Positions 52,194 to 61,462 of a stretch of DNA of 64,000 nt are shown piece after piece; position 1 is the first letter of the stretch; every line of letters begins with the position of its first letter. The notes under the pieces are model-generated. The model was not told the origin of the DNA, made no database searches, and saw only the letters and a list, made by a program, of their open reading frames with translations. A program made the translations under genes and the position numbers. This stretch comes from Streptomyces sioyaensis (GTDB lineage: Bacteria; Actinomycetota; Actinomycetes; Streptomycetales; Streptomycetaceae): contig NZ_SDIF01000031.1 of assembly GCF_004122735.1 (NCBI RefSeq), forward strand, positions 1-64,000, written 5' to 3'.

Positions 52194-52793
52194 GTGACGG
52201 AGAAGCGGGCGGGTGCGGTGGACACCGGCAAGGCGCGGCGACCGGCGCTGCCGGCGACCGCCTGGGCGGTCCTGGGACTGCTCTCCTTCGGTGACGAGCT
52301 GTCCGGCTACGACCTCAAGAAATGGTCGGACTTCTCGCTGCGCTTCTTCTACTGGAGCCCGTCCTTCAGCCAGATCTACGGCGAGCTGAAGCGCCTGGAG
52401 AAGGCCGGCTACGTCAGCGCGCGCAGGGTCGCCCAGGAGACCGGCCACCGCGACAAACGGGTCTATGTGATCACCGACGAGGGAATGGCGGCGGTCCGCC
52501 ACTGGGCGCGCGAGGCGCCCGTGGAACCTCCCGTCCTCAAGCACGGGGTGATGCTGCGGCTGTGGCTCGGCCACCTGCTGGAGGCCGACAGAATGCGCGA
52601 AGTGCTGGGCCGGCACCGGGAGTACGCGGAGACCATGCGGCAGCGCGCCGAGGCGGACGGCGCCCGTGCCGAGGAGGCGTGGGCCTACCCCTCCCTCGTG
52701 CTGAAGTGGTCACAGCGGTACTACGCCGCGGAGCGGGATCTGGCCGACGCCATGCTCGCCGATCTGGACGAGCGGGACCGCCGGCTCCGGTAG
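52194..52793 (+). CDS. PadR-family transcriptional regulator
   Basis: 199-residue regulator. The winged helix is at about 20-95 (AVLGLLSFGDELSGYDLKKW, then QIYGELKRLEKAGYV and KRVYVITDEG). A C-terminal coiled helix dimerisation domain follows (about 115-199). The GTG at 52194 lies seven bases after TAGACT (52181-52186), a likely -10 box, so the message may be leaderless. PadR proteins often answer to phenolic acids; the divergent FUSC exporter is a fitting target. Confidence 0.86.
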   Translation: MTEKRAGAVDTGKARRPALPATAWAVLGLLSFGDELSGYDLKKWSDFSLRFFYWSPSFSQIYGELKRLEKAGYVSARRVAQETGHRDKRVYVITDEGMAAVRHWAREAPVEPPVLKHGVMLRLWLGHLLEADRMREVLGRHREYAETMRQRAEADGARAEEAWAYPSLVLKWSQRYYAAERDLADAMLADLDERDRRLR

Positions 52794-52955
52794 CCGCCCG
52801 GCGGCCGGGTTCCAACGGGCCGGACCGGTCGGGCGGCTACTGTCTCGTGGCGCTGCGGTGCCACCAGGTCGCGCCTCCGGTCACCGCGGCTGCTTGACCC
52901 AAGAGGCCCGCACTATCCCGGTCAGCCCGCTTCCCGCGCGGCTATCCTCCACGGG

Positions 52956-53414
52956 ATGCCACTTCACCAGTACGCCTACTTCGCGCTGTTCAGCCGGCAC
53001 ACCTCGGCAGACGACATGACCTCCCAGCTGGGCATCGCTCCCAACGAGGTGAGCGTTCGCGGCAGCCGGATCACCGAGCCGGCGGTGGTTCCGGCCGACC
53101 ACTCGTGGAGGGTCACCTGCCGGGAACCGGGCCTGCGCATCGACGAGCAGATCACTCGTCTTCTCGACAGGCTCCAGCCCCACACGGACCGCATCTCCCA
53201 CCTCACCCGGCAGCTGGCCGACACCGGCGGCGGAGCAGTGCTTCAAGTCGTGCGCTACTTCAACGACACCGACCGAACCCGGCCGGATGCTGCGGACGCC
53301 CCCAACCTCTTCGGTTGGCACCTGGACCGCGAGGTCCTGGACTTCCTCATCGCCACCGGCGCCGAGCTCGACGTCGACGAGTACGACATGGCCGGAGACG
53401 AGGACTCCGGGTGA
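52956..53414 (+). CDS. DUF4279 family protein
   Basis: 152-residue cytoplasmic protein of unknown function. The start YAYFALFSRHTSADDMTSQLGI with SWRVTCREPG and a C-terminal ELDVDEYDMA acidic end matches DUF4279. TATCCT (52942-52947 region) stands about seven bases before the ATG, so it may be translated from a leaderless message. It is convergent with the acyl-CoA dehydrogenase gene cluster. Confidence 0.78.
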   Translation: MPLHQYAYFALFSRHTSADDMTSQLGIAPNEVSVRGSRITEPAVVPADHSWRVTCREPGLRIDEQITRLLDRLQPHTDRISHLTRQLADTGGGAVLQVVRYFNDTDRTRPDAADAPNLFGWHLDREVLDFLIATGAELDVDEYDMAGDEDSG

Positions 53415-53474
53415 GCACGTGACCTCGTGCTCACCTGGGCGCAGGAGTCGTACTCCGACGGCCTGGCTACAGCC

Positions 53475-54455
53475 TCAGGAAGCCAGCACGCGGCGGCGGC
53501 AGTCGGCCGGCGTGCCCCAGGCGTCCCGCAGTGGGCGGGCCTTGCGGATCCACAGCGAGAGGTCCAGCTCCTGGGTGTACCCGAGGGCGCCGTGGAACTG
53601 CAGTGCCGTCCGCGCCGCCGCGTAACCGGCCTCGCCCGCCGCGACCTTCGCCGCGGCCACCTCCCGGCCGGCCGACGGCGCGCCCGCCGCCAGGGCCAGC
53701 GCCGCCCCGTGGACCAGCGGCTGGGCGAATTCCAGCCCGATGAGGGCGTCGGCCAGCCGGTGCTTGACCGCCTGGAAGGAGCCGATCGGCACCTGGAACT
53801 GGGTGCGCCGCGTGACGTGGGAGACCGTCGCCGCCACCAGCGCGCGACCCAGGCCGAGGGACTGCGCGGCGGTGGTGAGCCGCGCGAGGTCCAGGGCGTG
53901 TGCCGCGGCCGCGGCCACCGCCGGGCCGCGGGCGAGGACCGTCCCGCCGCGCGGACGGAACAGCCGCCGGGCCGGATCGAGGGACGCCTGGAGGGGGCCG
54001 TGGCCGTCCGCACGGCGCACCGTGTCGCCCTGGACGACCAGGACGGCGTCGGCGGCATCCGCGTCCAGGGCGTACGGGGCCTCGGCACACAGGCTGACCA
54101 CGGCCTCGCCCGCGGCGATCCGGGGCAGCCACTCCCCGGCCGCGGCGTCCGCACCGAGACGCTCCAGGAACGCGGCCGCCGCCACCGTCTCCACCAGCGG
54201 CCCCGGCACCGCATGTCGCCCCAACTCATGGAAGGCGACGGCGAGTTCGGCGGACAGCAGCCCCATCCCGCCGTGCCGCGCGGACACCGCCAGCCCGAAC
54301 ACCCCCGCCTCGGCGATCCGCGCCCACAGCTCGCGGCCCGGCCGGTGCTCCCCGGCCGCCCAGGCCCGCGCCACGGCCGGGGTGCCGGCCGCCCCGAGCA
54401 TGCCGTCCAGCGCACGGGCGAACTCCCGCTGCTCAGCGCTCAGGAGGAACCGCAT
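53475..54455 (-). CDS. Acyl-CoA dehydrogenase, FadE32/FadE33-like (steroid ring C/D degradation)
   Basis: 326-residue flavoprotein with the acyl-CoA dehydrogenase fold in reduced form. Visible parts are the N-terminal helices (FLLSAEQREFARALDGML), LGLGRALVAATVSHVTRRTQFQ and HGALGYTQELDLSLWIRKA. It is shorter than usual, like the FadE32/33 subunits that pair with a longer partner. Its ATG overlaps the stop of the upstream dehydrogenase (TGATG), so a heteromer is likely. The catalytic base is not obvious, and the partner probably supplies it. Assignment to the HIP pathway rests on the surrounding ipd genes. Confidence 0.83.
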   Translation of the reverse strand: MRFLLSAEQREFARALDGMLGAAGTPAVARAWAAGEHRPGRELWARIAEAGVFGLAVSARHGGMGLLSAELAVAFHELGRHAVPGPLVETVAAAAFLERLGADAAAGEWLPRIAAGEAVVSLCAEAPYALDADAADAVLVVQGDTVRRADGHGPLQASLDPARRLFRPRGGTVLARGPAVAAAAAHALDLARLTTAAQSLGLGRALVAATVSHVTRRTQFQVPIGSFQAVKHRLADALIGLEFAQPLVHGAALALAAGAPSAGREVAAAKVAAGEAGYAAARTALQFHGALGYTQELDLSLWIRKARPLRDAWGTPADCRRRVLAS

Positions 54456-55660
54456 CACCGGCGTCCCTTCGGCAGGCCGAGCAGCCGCTCGGCGATGATG
54501 TCGCGCTGGATCTCATTGGTGCCGGCGTAGATCGGCCCGGCGAGGGCGAAGGTGTAGCCCTCGGCCCACCGTCCGTGCGCGGGCGCCTCCCCGGCGCCCT
54601 CGGCGAGCGCGCCGGACGGGCCGAGCAGGTCCAGGGCGGTCTCGTGCAGGGCGAGGTCCAGTTCGGACCAGAAGACCTTGGTCAGGCTCGACGCGGCGCC
54701 GAGGTCGCCGGCTCCCGGCTCGGTACGGGCGGGGGTGTGGCCTTCCCCCGCGGCGAGCCGGGAGGCATGGGCGTAGGCGAACAGCTGGTAGGCGCGGGCG
54801 CCGATCACCGCGTCGGCGACCCGGTCGGTGAGCGGCCCGGAAACCGCCTCGGGGGCCTCCCGCCACAGCGCGGCCAGCCGCTCCGCGGCCGCGGAGAAGC
54901 GGCCCGGACTGCGCAGCGTCAGCCCGCGCTCGTTGCCCGCGGTGCTCATCGCGACCCGCCAGCCCTGCCCCGGCGCGCCGATGACGTCCGCGTCGGGCGC
55001 GAAGACCTCGTCGAGGAAGAGTTCGGCGAAGGCGGGCTTGCCGTCCAGCCGGCCGATGGGGCGTACGGTCACCCCCGGCGCGTCCAGCGGGAACATCAGA
55101 TAGGTCAGGCCCTGGTGCGGCCGGGCGGGGTGCGGATCGCTGCGGAACAGCCCGAAGGCGCGGTCGGCGAAGGCAGCCCGGGACGACCAGGTCTTCTGCC
55201 CGCTCAGGCGCCAGCCGCCGGCGGTCCGTACGGCGGTCGAGCGCAGCGACGCCAGATCCGACCCGGCCTCCGGCTCCGACCAGGCCTGGGCCCAGATCAC
55301 CTCGCCGCGTGCCATGGGGCCGAGGACGCGGGCGCGTTGCTCGTCGGTGCCGTGCGCGAAGAGCGTCGGGGCGAGGAGGTGGATGCCGTTCTGGCTGACC
55401 CGCCCCGGCGCGCCCGCCGCGTAATACTCCTCCTCGAAGATCAGCCACTGGAGGAGCGAGGCACCGCGGCCGCCGTGTTCCTCGGGCCAGGAGACGGCCG
55501 ACCAGCGGTCCGCGGCGAGCCGGCGCTCCCACTCCCGGTGGGCGGCGAACCCCTCGGCGGTCTCCAGCGACGGCAGCGGCGCGGCGGGGACGTGGCCGGC
55601 CAGCCAGTCCCTGGCTTCGGCCCGGAACTCCTGCTCCGCGGCGGTGAATTCGAGGTCCAT
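54455..55660 (-). CDS. fadE31: Acyl-CoA dehydrogenase, FadE31-like
   Basis: 401-residue acyl-CoA dehydrogenase. Phrases recall mycobacterial FadE31 closely: GGRGASLLQWLIFEEEYY, LLAPTLFAHGTDEQRARVL and IWAQAWSEPEAGSDLASLRS. The FAD contact is in the last, and the C-terminal GPIYAGTNEIQRDIIAERLLG is standard. The ATG at 55660 is favoured over the GTG before it. It is the first gene of a two-gene operon below a KstR2-like box at 55801. Confidence 0.86.
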   Translation of the reverse strand: MDLEFTAAEQEFRAEARDWLAGHVPAAPLPSLETAEGFAAHREWERRLAADRWSAVSWPEEHGGRGASLLQWLIFEEEYYAAGAPGRVSQNGIHLLAPTLFAHGTDEQRARVLGPMARGEVIWAQAWSEPEAGSDLASLRSTAVRTAGGWRLSGQKTWSSRAAFADRAFGLFRSDPHPARPHQGLTYLMFPLDAPGVTVRPIGRLDGKPAFAELFLDEVFAPDADVIGAPGQGWRVAMSTAGNERGLTLRSPGRFSAAAERLAALWREAPEAVSGPLTDRVADAVIGARAYQLFAYAHASRLAAGEGHTPARTEPGAGDLGAASSLTKVFWSELDLALHETALDLLGPSGALAEGAGEAPAHGRWAEGYTFALAGPIYAGTNEIQRDIIAERLLGLPKGRR

Positions 55661-55800
55661 CACGCCGCCGCCGGCCGGCCGGACGGTCGCCGTCCGGTGC
55701 GGGCGTCCGGCTCGTGGAGGGGCCGGGCGGCGCGTGGTGCGTGCCGTTCGCCGGGCAGGGCCTCGTCGTCTTGGGCAGCGGGCATCCGCACTCCTTCCCT

Positions 55801-55814
55801 AACAAGTGTTTGGT
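55801..55814. promoter_or_regulatory. KstR2-like operator, fadE31/ipdF divergent region
   Basis: AACAAGTGTTTGGT agrees with the published KstR2 palindrome AnCAAGnnCTTGnT at all fixed positions but one (T for C). It lies between the divergent acyl-CoA dehydrogenase and SDR genes, next to AT-rich promoter-like sequence. Confidence 0.75.
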
Positions 55815-55952
55815 AGATTAACGTACCGTCAGGAACAGCGTCGAGGCCCCCGCCGCCGCGCTCCCGCGCCGAGGGCCGCCCCGCCGGCTCCCCGAGCGCC
55901 GGCGGCACGCCCGCGCCGGTCCCGCACCCGGCCCGCCTCAGGAGGCCCGCGC

Positions 55953-56735
55953 ATGACCTCGCCCCCCTATGTGCCCGGCCACCGGCTGCTCGACGGCCGG
56001 ACCGCCGTCATCACCGCGGCCGCCGGAGCCGGCATCGGCGGCGCCACCGCCCGCCGCTTCCTGGAAGAGGGCGCCCGGATCGTCATCGGCGACAGCCATG
56101 CCCGCCGCCTGACGGAGAGCACCGAGGCGCTCGCCGCGGAGTTCGGCGCCGGCCAGGTGGCGTCCCTGCCGTGCGACGTCACCGACGAGGACCAGGTGGG
56201 CGCCCTGCTGGCGCTGGCCGAGGAGCGCCACGGCCGCCTCGACATCGTGGTCAACAACGCCGGACTCGGGGGCACCGCCGACCTCGTCGAGATGACCGAC
56301 GCGCAGTGGGGCGCGGTCCTCGATGTCACCCTGAACGGCACCTTCCGCTGCACCCGGGGCGCCCTGCGCCGGATGAAGGCGGCCGGCCGCGGCGGGGTGA
56401 TCGTCAACAACGCCTCCGTCGTCGGCTGGCGCGCCCAGCGCGGTCAGGCCCACTACGCCGCGGCCAAGGCCGGCGTGATGGCGCTGACCCGCTGCGCCGC
56501 CGTGGAAGCCGCCGGGTACGGCGTCCGCGTCAACGCGGTCGCGCCCAGCCTCGCCATGCACCCGCATCTGGTGAAGGTGACCACCCCCGAGCTGCTGGCG
56601 GAGCTCACCGAGCGGGAGGCGTTCGGCCGCTACGCCGAGCCCTGGGAGGTCGCCAATGTCATCGTCTTCCTGGCCTGCGACTACTCCTCGTACCTGACCG
56701 GGGAAACGGTGTCCGTCAGCTCCCAGCGCGCCTGA
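55953..56735 (+). CDS. SDR oxidoreductase, IpdF-like (Rv3559c type)
   Basis: 260-residue short-chain dehydrogenase/reductase. The cofactor motif is TAAAGAGIGGATA (an altered TGxxxGxG), then NNAGLGGTADL, the catalytic Ser in NNASVVGWRAQ and Y-xxx-K in HYAAAKAGV. It lacks the long N-terminal frame upstream; the ATG follows AGGAGG. The position beside FadE31 and a thiolase fits IpdF, which acts on the hydroxy group of the HIP-CoA derivative. Confidence 0.85.
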   Translation: MTSPPYVPGHRLLDGRTAVITAAAGAGIGGATARRFLEEGARIVIGDSHARRLTESTEALAAEFGAGQVASLPCDVTDEDQVGALLALAEERHGRLDIVVNNAGLGGTADLVEMTDAQWGAVLDVTLNGTFRCTRGALRRMKAAGRGGVIVNNASVVGWRAQRGQAHYAAAKAGVMALTRCAAVEAAGYGVRVNAVAPSLAMHPHLVKVTTPELLAELTEREAFGRYAEPWEVANVIVFLACDYSSYLTGETVSVSSQRA

Positions 56736-56806
56736 GGGAGCGCGCCCGCCGGCAGGCCTTGCGCAACCGGCCGGCGCCTCCGCAGAATCTGACCCAGGAG
56801 ACCACC

Positions 56807-57964
56807 ATGTCCGAGGCCTATGTCGTCGAAGCGGTCCGCACCCCGGTCGGGAAGCGGGGTGGCGGGCTGTCGGCCGTGCACCCCGCCGATCTGGGCGCTC
56901 ATGTGCTGACCGCGCTGATGGCGCGCAGCGGCGCCGATCCGGCCGCCGTCGAGGACGTCGTCTTCGGCTGTCTGGACGCGGTGGGACCGCAGGCCGGCGA
57001 CATCGCCCGTACCTGCTGGCTGGCCGCCGGGCTGCCCGAGCACGTGCCCGGCGTCACCGTCGACCGCCAGTGCGGCTCCTCCCAGCAGGCCGTGCACTTC
57101 GCGGCCCAGGCCGTGCTCTCCGGCACCCAGGACCTGGTCGTCGCGGGCGGGGTGCAGAACATGTCGCAGATCCCGATCGCCTTCGCCAGCCGCCGGGCCG
57201 CCGAACCGCTCGGGCTGACCGACGGCCCGTTCGCCGGGTCCGTGGGCTGGCGGGCCCGCTACGGGGACGCGCCCGTCGACCAGTTCCACGGCGCCGAACT
57301 CATCGCCGAGAAGTGGCACCTCTCCCGCGCCGACATGGAGGAGTTCGCGCTCCGTTCGCACCAGCGGGCCGTCCGCGCCCTCGACGAGGGCCGTTTCGAC
57401 CGGGAGACCGTCGCCTACGGGGAGGTCACCGCCGACGAGGGACCGCGCCGCACCACCTCCCTGGAGAAGATGGCCGCCCTGCCGCCGGTCGTCCCGGGCG
57501 GCCTGCTGACCGCGGCGGTCTCCTCCCAGGTCTCCGACGGCGCGGCCGCCCTGCTCCTCGCCTCCGGGCGGGCGGTGGCCGCGCACGGTCTGACCCCGCG
57601 GGCCCGCATCCACCATCTGTCGGTGCGCGGCGAGGACCCGATCCGGATGCTGTCCGCACCGATCCCGGCGACCGCGTACGCGCTGAAGAAGACGGGCATG
57701 TCGATCGACGACATCGATCTGGTCGAGATCAACGAGGCCTTCGCGCCCGTCGTCCTGGCCTGGATCGAGGAGACCGGCGCCGACCCGGAGCGCGTCAACG
57801 TCAACGGCGGCGCCATCGCCCTGGGCCATCCGCTCGGCGCGACCGGCGTCCGGCTGATGACCACGCTGCTGCACGAACTGGAGCGCACCGGCGGCCGGTT
57901 CGGGCTGCAGACCATGTGCGAGGGCGGCGGCCAGGCCAACGTCACGATCATCGAACGACTCTGA
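56807..57964 (+). CDS. fadA6: Acetyl-CoA acetyltransferase, FadA6-like thiolase
   Basis: 385-residue thiolase that removes acetyl-CoA from a ring-derived beta-keto acyl-CoA. The active residues are Cys89 (DRQCGSSQQ), His341 (LGHPLGATG) and Cys371 (MCEGGGQAN). The phrase GGVQNMSQIPIAFASRRAAE recalls FadA6. The ATG follows GGAG. It is 71 bp behind the SDR gene and convergent with ipdC. A general beta-oxidation role is possible, but the context points to steroid rings C and D. Confidence 0.86.
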   Translation: MSEAYVVEAVRTPVGKRGGGLSAVHPADLGAHVLTALMARSGADPAAVEDVVFGCLDAVGPQAGDIARTCWLAAGLPEHVPGVTVDRQCGSSQQAVHFAAQAVLSGTQDLVVAGGVQNMSQIPIAFASRRAAEPLGLTDGPFAGSVGWRARYGDAPVDQFHGAELIAEKWHLSRADMEEFALRSHQRAVRALDEGRFDRETVAYGEVTADEGPRRTTSLEKMAALPPVVPGGLLTAAVSSQVSDGAAALLLASGRAVAAHGLTPRARIHHLSVRGEDPIRMLSAPIPATAYALKKTGMSIDDIDLVEINEAFAPVVLAWIEETGADPERVNVNGGAIALGHPLGATGVRLMTTLLHELERTGGRFGLQTMCEGGGQANVTIIERL

Positions 57965-58006
57965 CGCATCATCAGAAGTCAGTCTGCTGGTTCGGCAGCC
58001 GCCTCA

Positions 58007-59074
58007 TCACGCCTGCCGGCCCGGCAGCACGGTCAGCGTCGCGCGCGCCTCGGCCATGATCCGGTCGACGAGTTCCGCGCAGGACGGCAGATCCCCGATC
58101 ACCCCCGCGACCTGTCCGGAAGCCATGACCCCGAGGTCGGTACGGCCCTCGACCATCGACGCCCGCAGCAGCATCGGGGTGTTGGCCGCGAGCAGGACCT
58201 GGCTCCAGGAGAGGTCCCTGCCGTGCTTCATCGCCAGACCGTCCCGGATCATCTGCCCCCAGCTCAGCCCGGACAGCTTCCGGAACGACGCGGCCCGGCG
58301 CACCGCGTGCAGCAGCGCGGCGGTGCGCCCGGAGCGCTCCAGCGCCTCGACCAGCTCGCTGCGCAGCATCCGGTGCGGCAGCCCGTCCACCTTCGTGGTG
58401 ACCGTGATGTCGCCGACGGCGGCCGCCAGATAGCGGGCCTGTACGGCCGGTGGCACGGTGCTGTCCGACGTCAGCAGGAAGCGGGTTCCCATGGCGATCC
58501 CGGCCGCACCGTAGGCCAGCGCCGCGATCAGCCCCCGGCCGTCGAAGAAGCCGCCCGCGGCGATCACCGGGATGTCCACCGCGTCCACCACCTGCGGCAG
58601 CAGCACGCTCGTGGCGACGCTCCCGGTGTGCCCACCGCCCTCGCCGCCCTGCACGATGACCGCGTCCGCGCCCCAGGCCGCGACCTTCTCGGCATGGCGG
58701 CGGGCCCCGACCGACGGGATGACGACGACGCCCGCGTCCTTGAGCCGGGCGATCAGCTCACGGGAGGGAGCCAGCGCGAACGAGGCGACCCGTACGCCCT
58801 CCTCCACGATGATCCGCACCCGGTCACCCGCATCGGCCGCGTCCGCCCGCAGATTGACCCCGAAGGGTGCCTCGGTACGGGACGCGACCTCGCGGACCGC
58901 CGCCCGCAGTTGCCCGACGGTCATGGTGGCCGAGGCCAGGATCCCCAGGGCGCCCGCCTCGGCCGCGGCCGACACCAGCCGGGGCCCGGCCACCCATCCC
59001 ATGCCGGTCTGCACGAGGGGATGGCGCACCCCGACGAGCCGGGTCAGCGGGGTCTCGATCCGGTGCTCCGTCAT
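58007..59074 (-). CDS. ipdC: NAD(P)H-dependent flavin oxidoreductase, IpdC (nitronate monooxygenase family)
   Basis: 355-residue FMN enzyme of the 2-nitropropane dioxygenase fold, the same length as mycobacterial IpdC. FMN-binding features are HPLVQTGMGWVAGPRLV at the start, IVQGGEGGGHTGSV and PVIAAGGFFDGRGLIAAL. In the HIP pathway IpdC helps form the ring double bond needed before ring D opening. The start overlaps the stop of ipdB by four bases (ATGA), so the genes are coupled. Confidence 0.88.
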   Translation of the reverse strand: MTEHRIETPLTRLVGVRHPLVQTGMGWVAGPRLVSAAAEAGALGILASATMTVGQLRAAVREVASRTEAPFGVNLRADAADAGDRVRIIVEEGVRVASFALAPSRELIARLKDAGVVVIPSVGARRHAEKVAAWGADAVIVQGGEGGGHTGSVATSVLLPQVVDAVDIPVIAAGGFFDGRGLIAALAYGAAGIAMGTRFLLTSDSTVPPAVQARYLAAAVGDITVTTKVDGLPHRMLRSELVEALERSGRTAALLHAVRRAASFRKLSGLSWGQMIRDGLAMKHGRDLSWSQVLLAANTPMLLRASMVEGRTDLGVMASGQVAGVIGDLPSCAELVDRIMAEARATLTVLPGRQA

Positions 59075-59817
59075 CCCTGCGGCACCTCGCGCTCGCGCAG
59101 CCCCTCGGGATCCAGCTCCGTACGGATCAGCCGGAGTTCGGCCGCGGTGGGCTCGCGGGTGCAGCGCACCTCGTCGGGCAGTGCGAGCGGGAACCCGGTG
59201 GCCTCCTGGACCTGTCCGGCCGTCACTCCCGGGTGCACGGAGACCAGCCGCATGGTGTGGTCCGGGGTCTCGAAGTCGAAGACCCCGAGGTGGGAGACGA
59301 CCCGCGGGATGCGGTGGTAGCGGGTCGCGGACGGGCCGGCGGCGGCCGCGCTGTCGTAGCCGACCCCGCAGATCATGTCGACCCGCTCGACGAAGACCCG
59401 CGCCGAATGCTTCGGCACCCAGTAACTCACCGGATTGTTGAGAGTGTTGACGGGCGCGCCGCGGACGCCGAGGAGCTGGCGGTCGGGCCGCTGCCAGTCG
59501 CCGATGCAGGAGATGTTCTGGTTGCCGAAGCGGTCGAGCTGGCTCGCGCCCATCATCACGTGCCGCTTCCCGCCGGTCACCAGGGCCAGATGCCGGCGGT
59601 AGGGCAGCCAGCCCTCCGCGGTACCGTCCGGGCCCACGAGCAGCGCCTCCCCGTCGGTCAGCAGCAGATCGGGGGAGAACGTGCGCCGGGCGAGCCGGGC
59701 GCCGAGCGACGGGATCAGGCCCATCGGGCTGGCGAGCACCTCCCCGTTGTCGCGCCAGGCCTCGGCACAGGCGATCACGCAGAACTCGGCGCGGGTGGCC
59801 GTGCTGGTCGGGCTCAC
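59071..59817 (-). CDS. ipdB: CoA-transferase-like beta subunit, IpdB
   Basis: 248-residue beta subunit of IpdAB, a CoA-transferase-fold hydrolase that opens ring C of the steroid-derived CoA ester COCHEA-CoA. The phrases EFCVIACAEAWRDNGEVLASPMG, GASQLDRFGNQNISCIGDW and GVFDFETPDHTMRLVSVHPG fit. The GTG start overlaps the stop of ipdA by four bases. No separate CoA-acceptor enzymes are adjacent, as expected for a hydrolase. Confidence 0.88.
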   Translation of the reverse strand: MSPTSTATRAEFCVIACAEAWRDNGEVLASPMGLIPSLGARLARRTFSPDLLLTDGEALLVGPDGTAEGWLPYRRHLALVTGGKRHVMMGASQLDRFGNQNISCIGDWQRPDRQLLGVRGAPVNTLNNPVSYWVPKHSARVFVERVDMICGVGYDSAAAAGPSATRYHRIPRVVSHLGVFDFETPDHTMRLVSVHPGVTAGQVQEATGFPLALPDEVRCTREPTAAELRLIRTELDPEGLREREVPQG

Positions 59818-60653
59818 TGCTGCTCCTCGTGCCAGGTCTGGACCGCCGACTGGTACGCCTTCTCGTCCCCCGACAGGAACCGCTCGGCGAACTCCGGCCA
59901 GGGCGTGGTCGCGTACATCCGCTGGAAGGCCTCGTCGCGGTCGTGATCGGGGACGCAGGAGGTGAAGTGCGCCCCGTTCGGGGTCTCGACGACGCCGGTC
60001 ACCGTGTGCCGCTGGACCAGCAGCGTCTGCGGGAGGGCCGTGCCGAAGTCGTCCACGAGCCGCTCGCAGGAGACATAGGCCTCCTCCGCGGCCGCGCAGA
60101 ACAGATCGTCGAAGTACGGGTCGGGGCCCAGGTACTGGCCGTTTCCCCGCCGGTCGGCACGGTTGAGATGGACCAGCGCCGCGTCCATCCGCAGCGCCGG
60201 CGCGGCGACGAAGGTCTCCCCGTCCTCGTACGGCGAGGTCACCGTCCGCAGGCCCGGGTTGACCCGCATGACGTCCGAGCCGAGACCGGCCCGTACGGGG
60301 AGGAACGGCAGCCGGTGGGCGGCTGCGGTCAGGCCCCACAGGAACATCGCCTCGTCGATCTCCCGCAGCTCGAACGCGCCACGCTGGCGCGCCGCGCGGA
60401 AGTGCGGCTCCAGGGGGATCGAGTCGAGGGTCACGAACGCCGCGACCAGCGTGCGGATCCGGCCCGCGGCGGCGAGCAGCCCGACGTCGGGGCCGCCGTA
60501 CGAAATCACGGTCAGATCGGTGATGTCGGAGCGCAGCAGCGCCCGTACCAGCGCCATCGGCTTACGGCGCGCCCCCCAGCCGCCGATGCCGAGGGTCATC
60601 CCGCTGCGCAGCCGGGAGACGACGTCCTCCGGCGTCATGGTCTTGTCGGTCAC
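59814..60653 (-). CDS. ipdA: CoA-transferase-like alpha subunit, IpdA
   Basis: 279-residue alpha subunit of the ring C hydrolase IpdAB. The start carries EDVVSRLRSGMTLGIGGWGARRKPMALV, the SDR-free CoA-binding turn of this fold. ISYGGPDVGLLAAAGRI and AALVHLNRADRRGNGQYLG follow. The GTG has GGAAGG six bases upstream and overlaps the echA20 stop by four bases. Four successive genes thus overlap by a few bases, a tightly coupled operon. Confidence 0.88.
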   Translation of the reverse strand: MTDKTMTPEDVVSRLRSGMTLGIGGWGARRKPMALVRALLRSDITDLTVISYGGPDVGLLAAAGRIRTLVAAFVTLDSIPLEPHFRAARQRGAFELREIDEAMFLWGLTAAAHRLPFLPVRAGLGSDVMRVNPGLRTVTSPYEDGETFVAAPALRMDAALVHLNRADRRGNGQYLGPDPYFDDLFCAAAEEAYVSCERLVDDFGTALPQTLLVQRHTVTGVVETPNGAHFTSCVPDHDRDEAFQRMYATTPWPEFAERFLSGDEKAYQSAVQTWHEEQQ

Positions 60654-61441
60654 GGTCGGCCTTCCTCTGTTGGTGAGCCGGCCGGTGCGCCGGCCGGTGC
60701 GCCGAAGGTGTCGCGGACGCGGTCGGCGACACCGCTGAGGTTCGCCTCGAAGGTGAAGCCCTGCTCGAAGCGGTAACTGCGATGGACGTCCACGGGGTCG
60801 ATGCCGTTGATCGCGGCCTTGGCGAGACGGAGGAGACCGCCGTCCTTCCGGGCGATCTCCCGCGCCAGATCCAGTGCGGCGTGGCGCAGTCCGGCGCGCG
60901 GGACGACCTTCCACACCGAGCCGTGCGCCTGGAGTTCGGCGGCGGTGGCGGTGCGCGAGGTGTAGTAGAGCGCGCGCATCAGATGCTGGGGGACCAGCCG
61001 GGCCAGATGGGTGGCCGCGCCGAGCGCACCGCGGTCCAGCTCGGGCAGGCCGAAGGTGGCCTCCTCACTGGCCACGATCGCATCCGCGTTCCCGACCAGC
61101 CCGATGCCGCCGCCCAGACAGAAGCCGTGCACCGCCGCGACGACCGGTACCTCGCACGCGTAGACCGCCGAAAACGCCTCGGCGCAGCCGCGGTTGACAC
61201 CGATCAGGGCGTCATGACCGCCGGCGGCGGCGTCCCGCTGCAACTCCTTGATGTCGACGCCGGCGTTGAAGCCGCGGCCCTCGGCGGCGAGGACGACACA
61301 GCGCAGGTCCGGGTCGTGGCCGGCGGCCCGTACGGCGTCGGCGAGGTCGTACCAGCCCTGCACCGGAAGGGCGTTGACCGGAGGGAAGTCGACGGTGATC
61401 ACGGCGATGCCGTGGTCCGGCCTGGAGGTGGAGACACCCAT
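60650..61441 (-). CDS. echA20: Enoyl-CoA hydratase family ring D hydrolase, EchA20
   Basis: 263-residue crotonase-fold enzyme. In mycobacteria EchA20 hydrolyses ring D of HIEC-CoA. The oxyanion-hole segments are GFNAGVDIKELQ and HGFCLGGGIGLVGNADAIVA. The second crotonase Glu is replaced by GLPELDRGALGAATHLARLVP. It is the first gene of the echA20-ipdA-ipdB-ipdC operon and is divergent from two SDR genes across a KstR2-like box. A Pro/Ala tail ends the protein. Confidence 0.87.
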   Translation of the reverse strand: MGVSTSRPDHGIAVITVDFPPVNALPVQGWYDLADAVRAAGHDPDLRCVVLAAEGRGFNAGVDIKELQRDAAAGGHDALIGVNRGCAEAFSAVYACEVPVVAAVHGFCLGGGIGLVGNADAIVASEEATFGLPELDRGALGAATHLARLVPQHLMRALYYTSRTATAAELQAHGSVWKVVPRAGLRHAALDLAREIARKDGGLLRLAKAAINGIDPVDVHRSYRFEQGFTFEANLSGVADRVRDTFGAPAGAPAGSPTEEGRP

Positions 61442-61462
61442 GAGTGGATCAGCTACCTTTCC

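Noticed and set aside
51896..52231. N-terminal extension of the FUSC protein
   Set aside because: It would cross the divergent padR promoter and is low-complexity Arg/Pro/Ala sequence without membrane helices.
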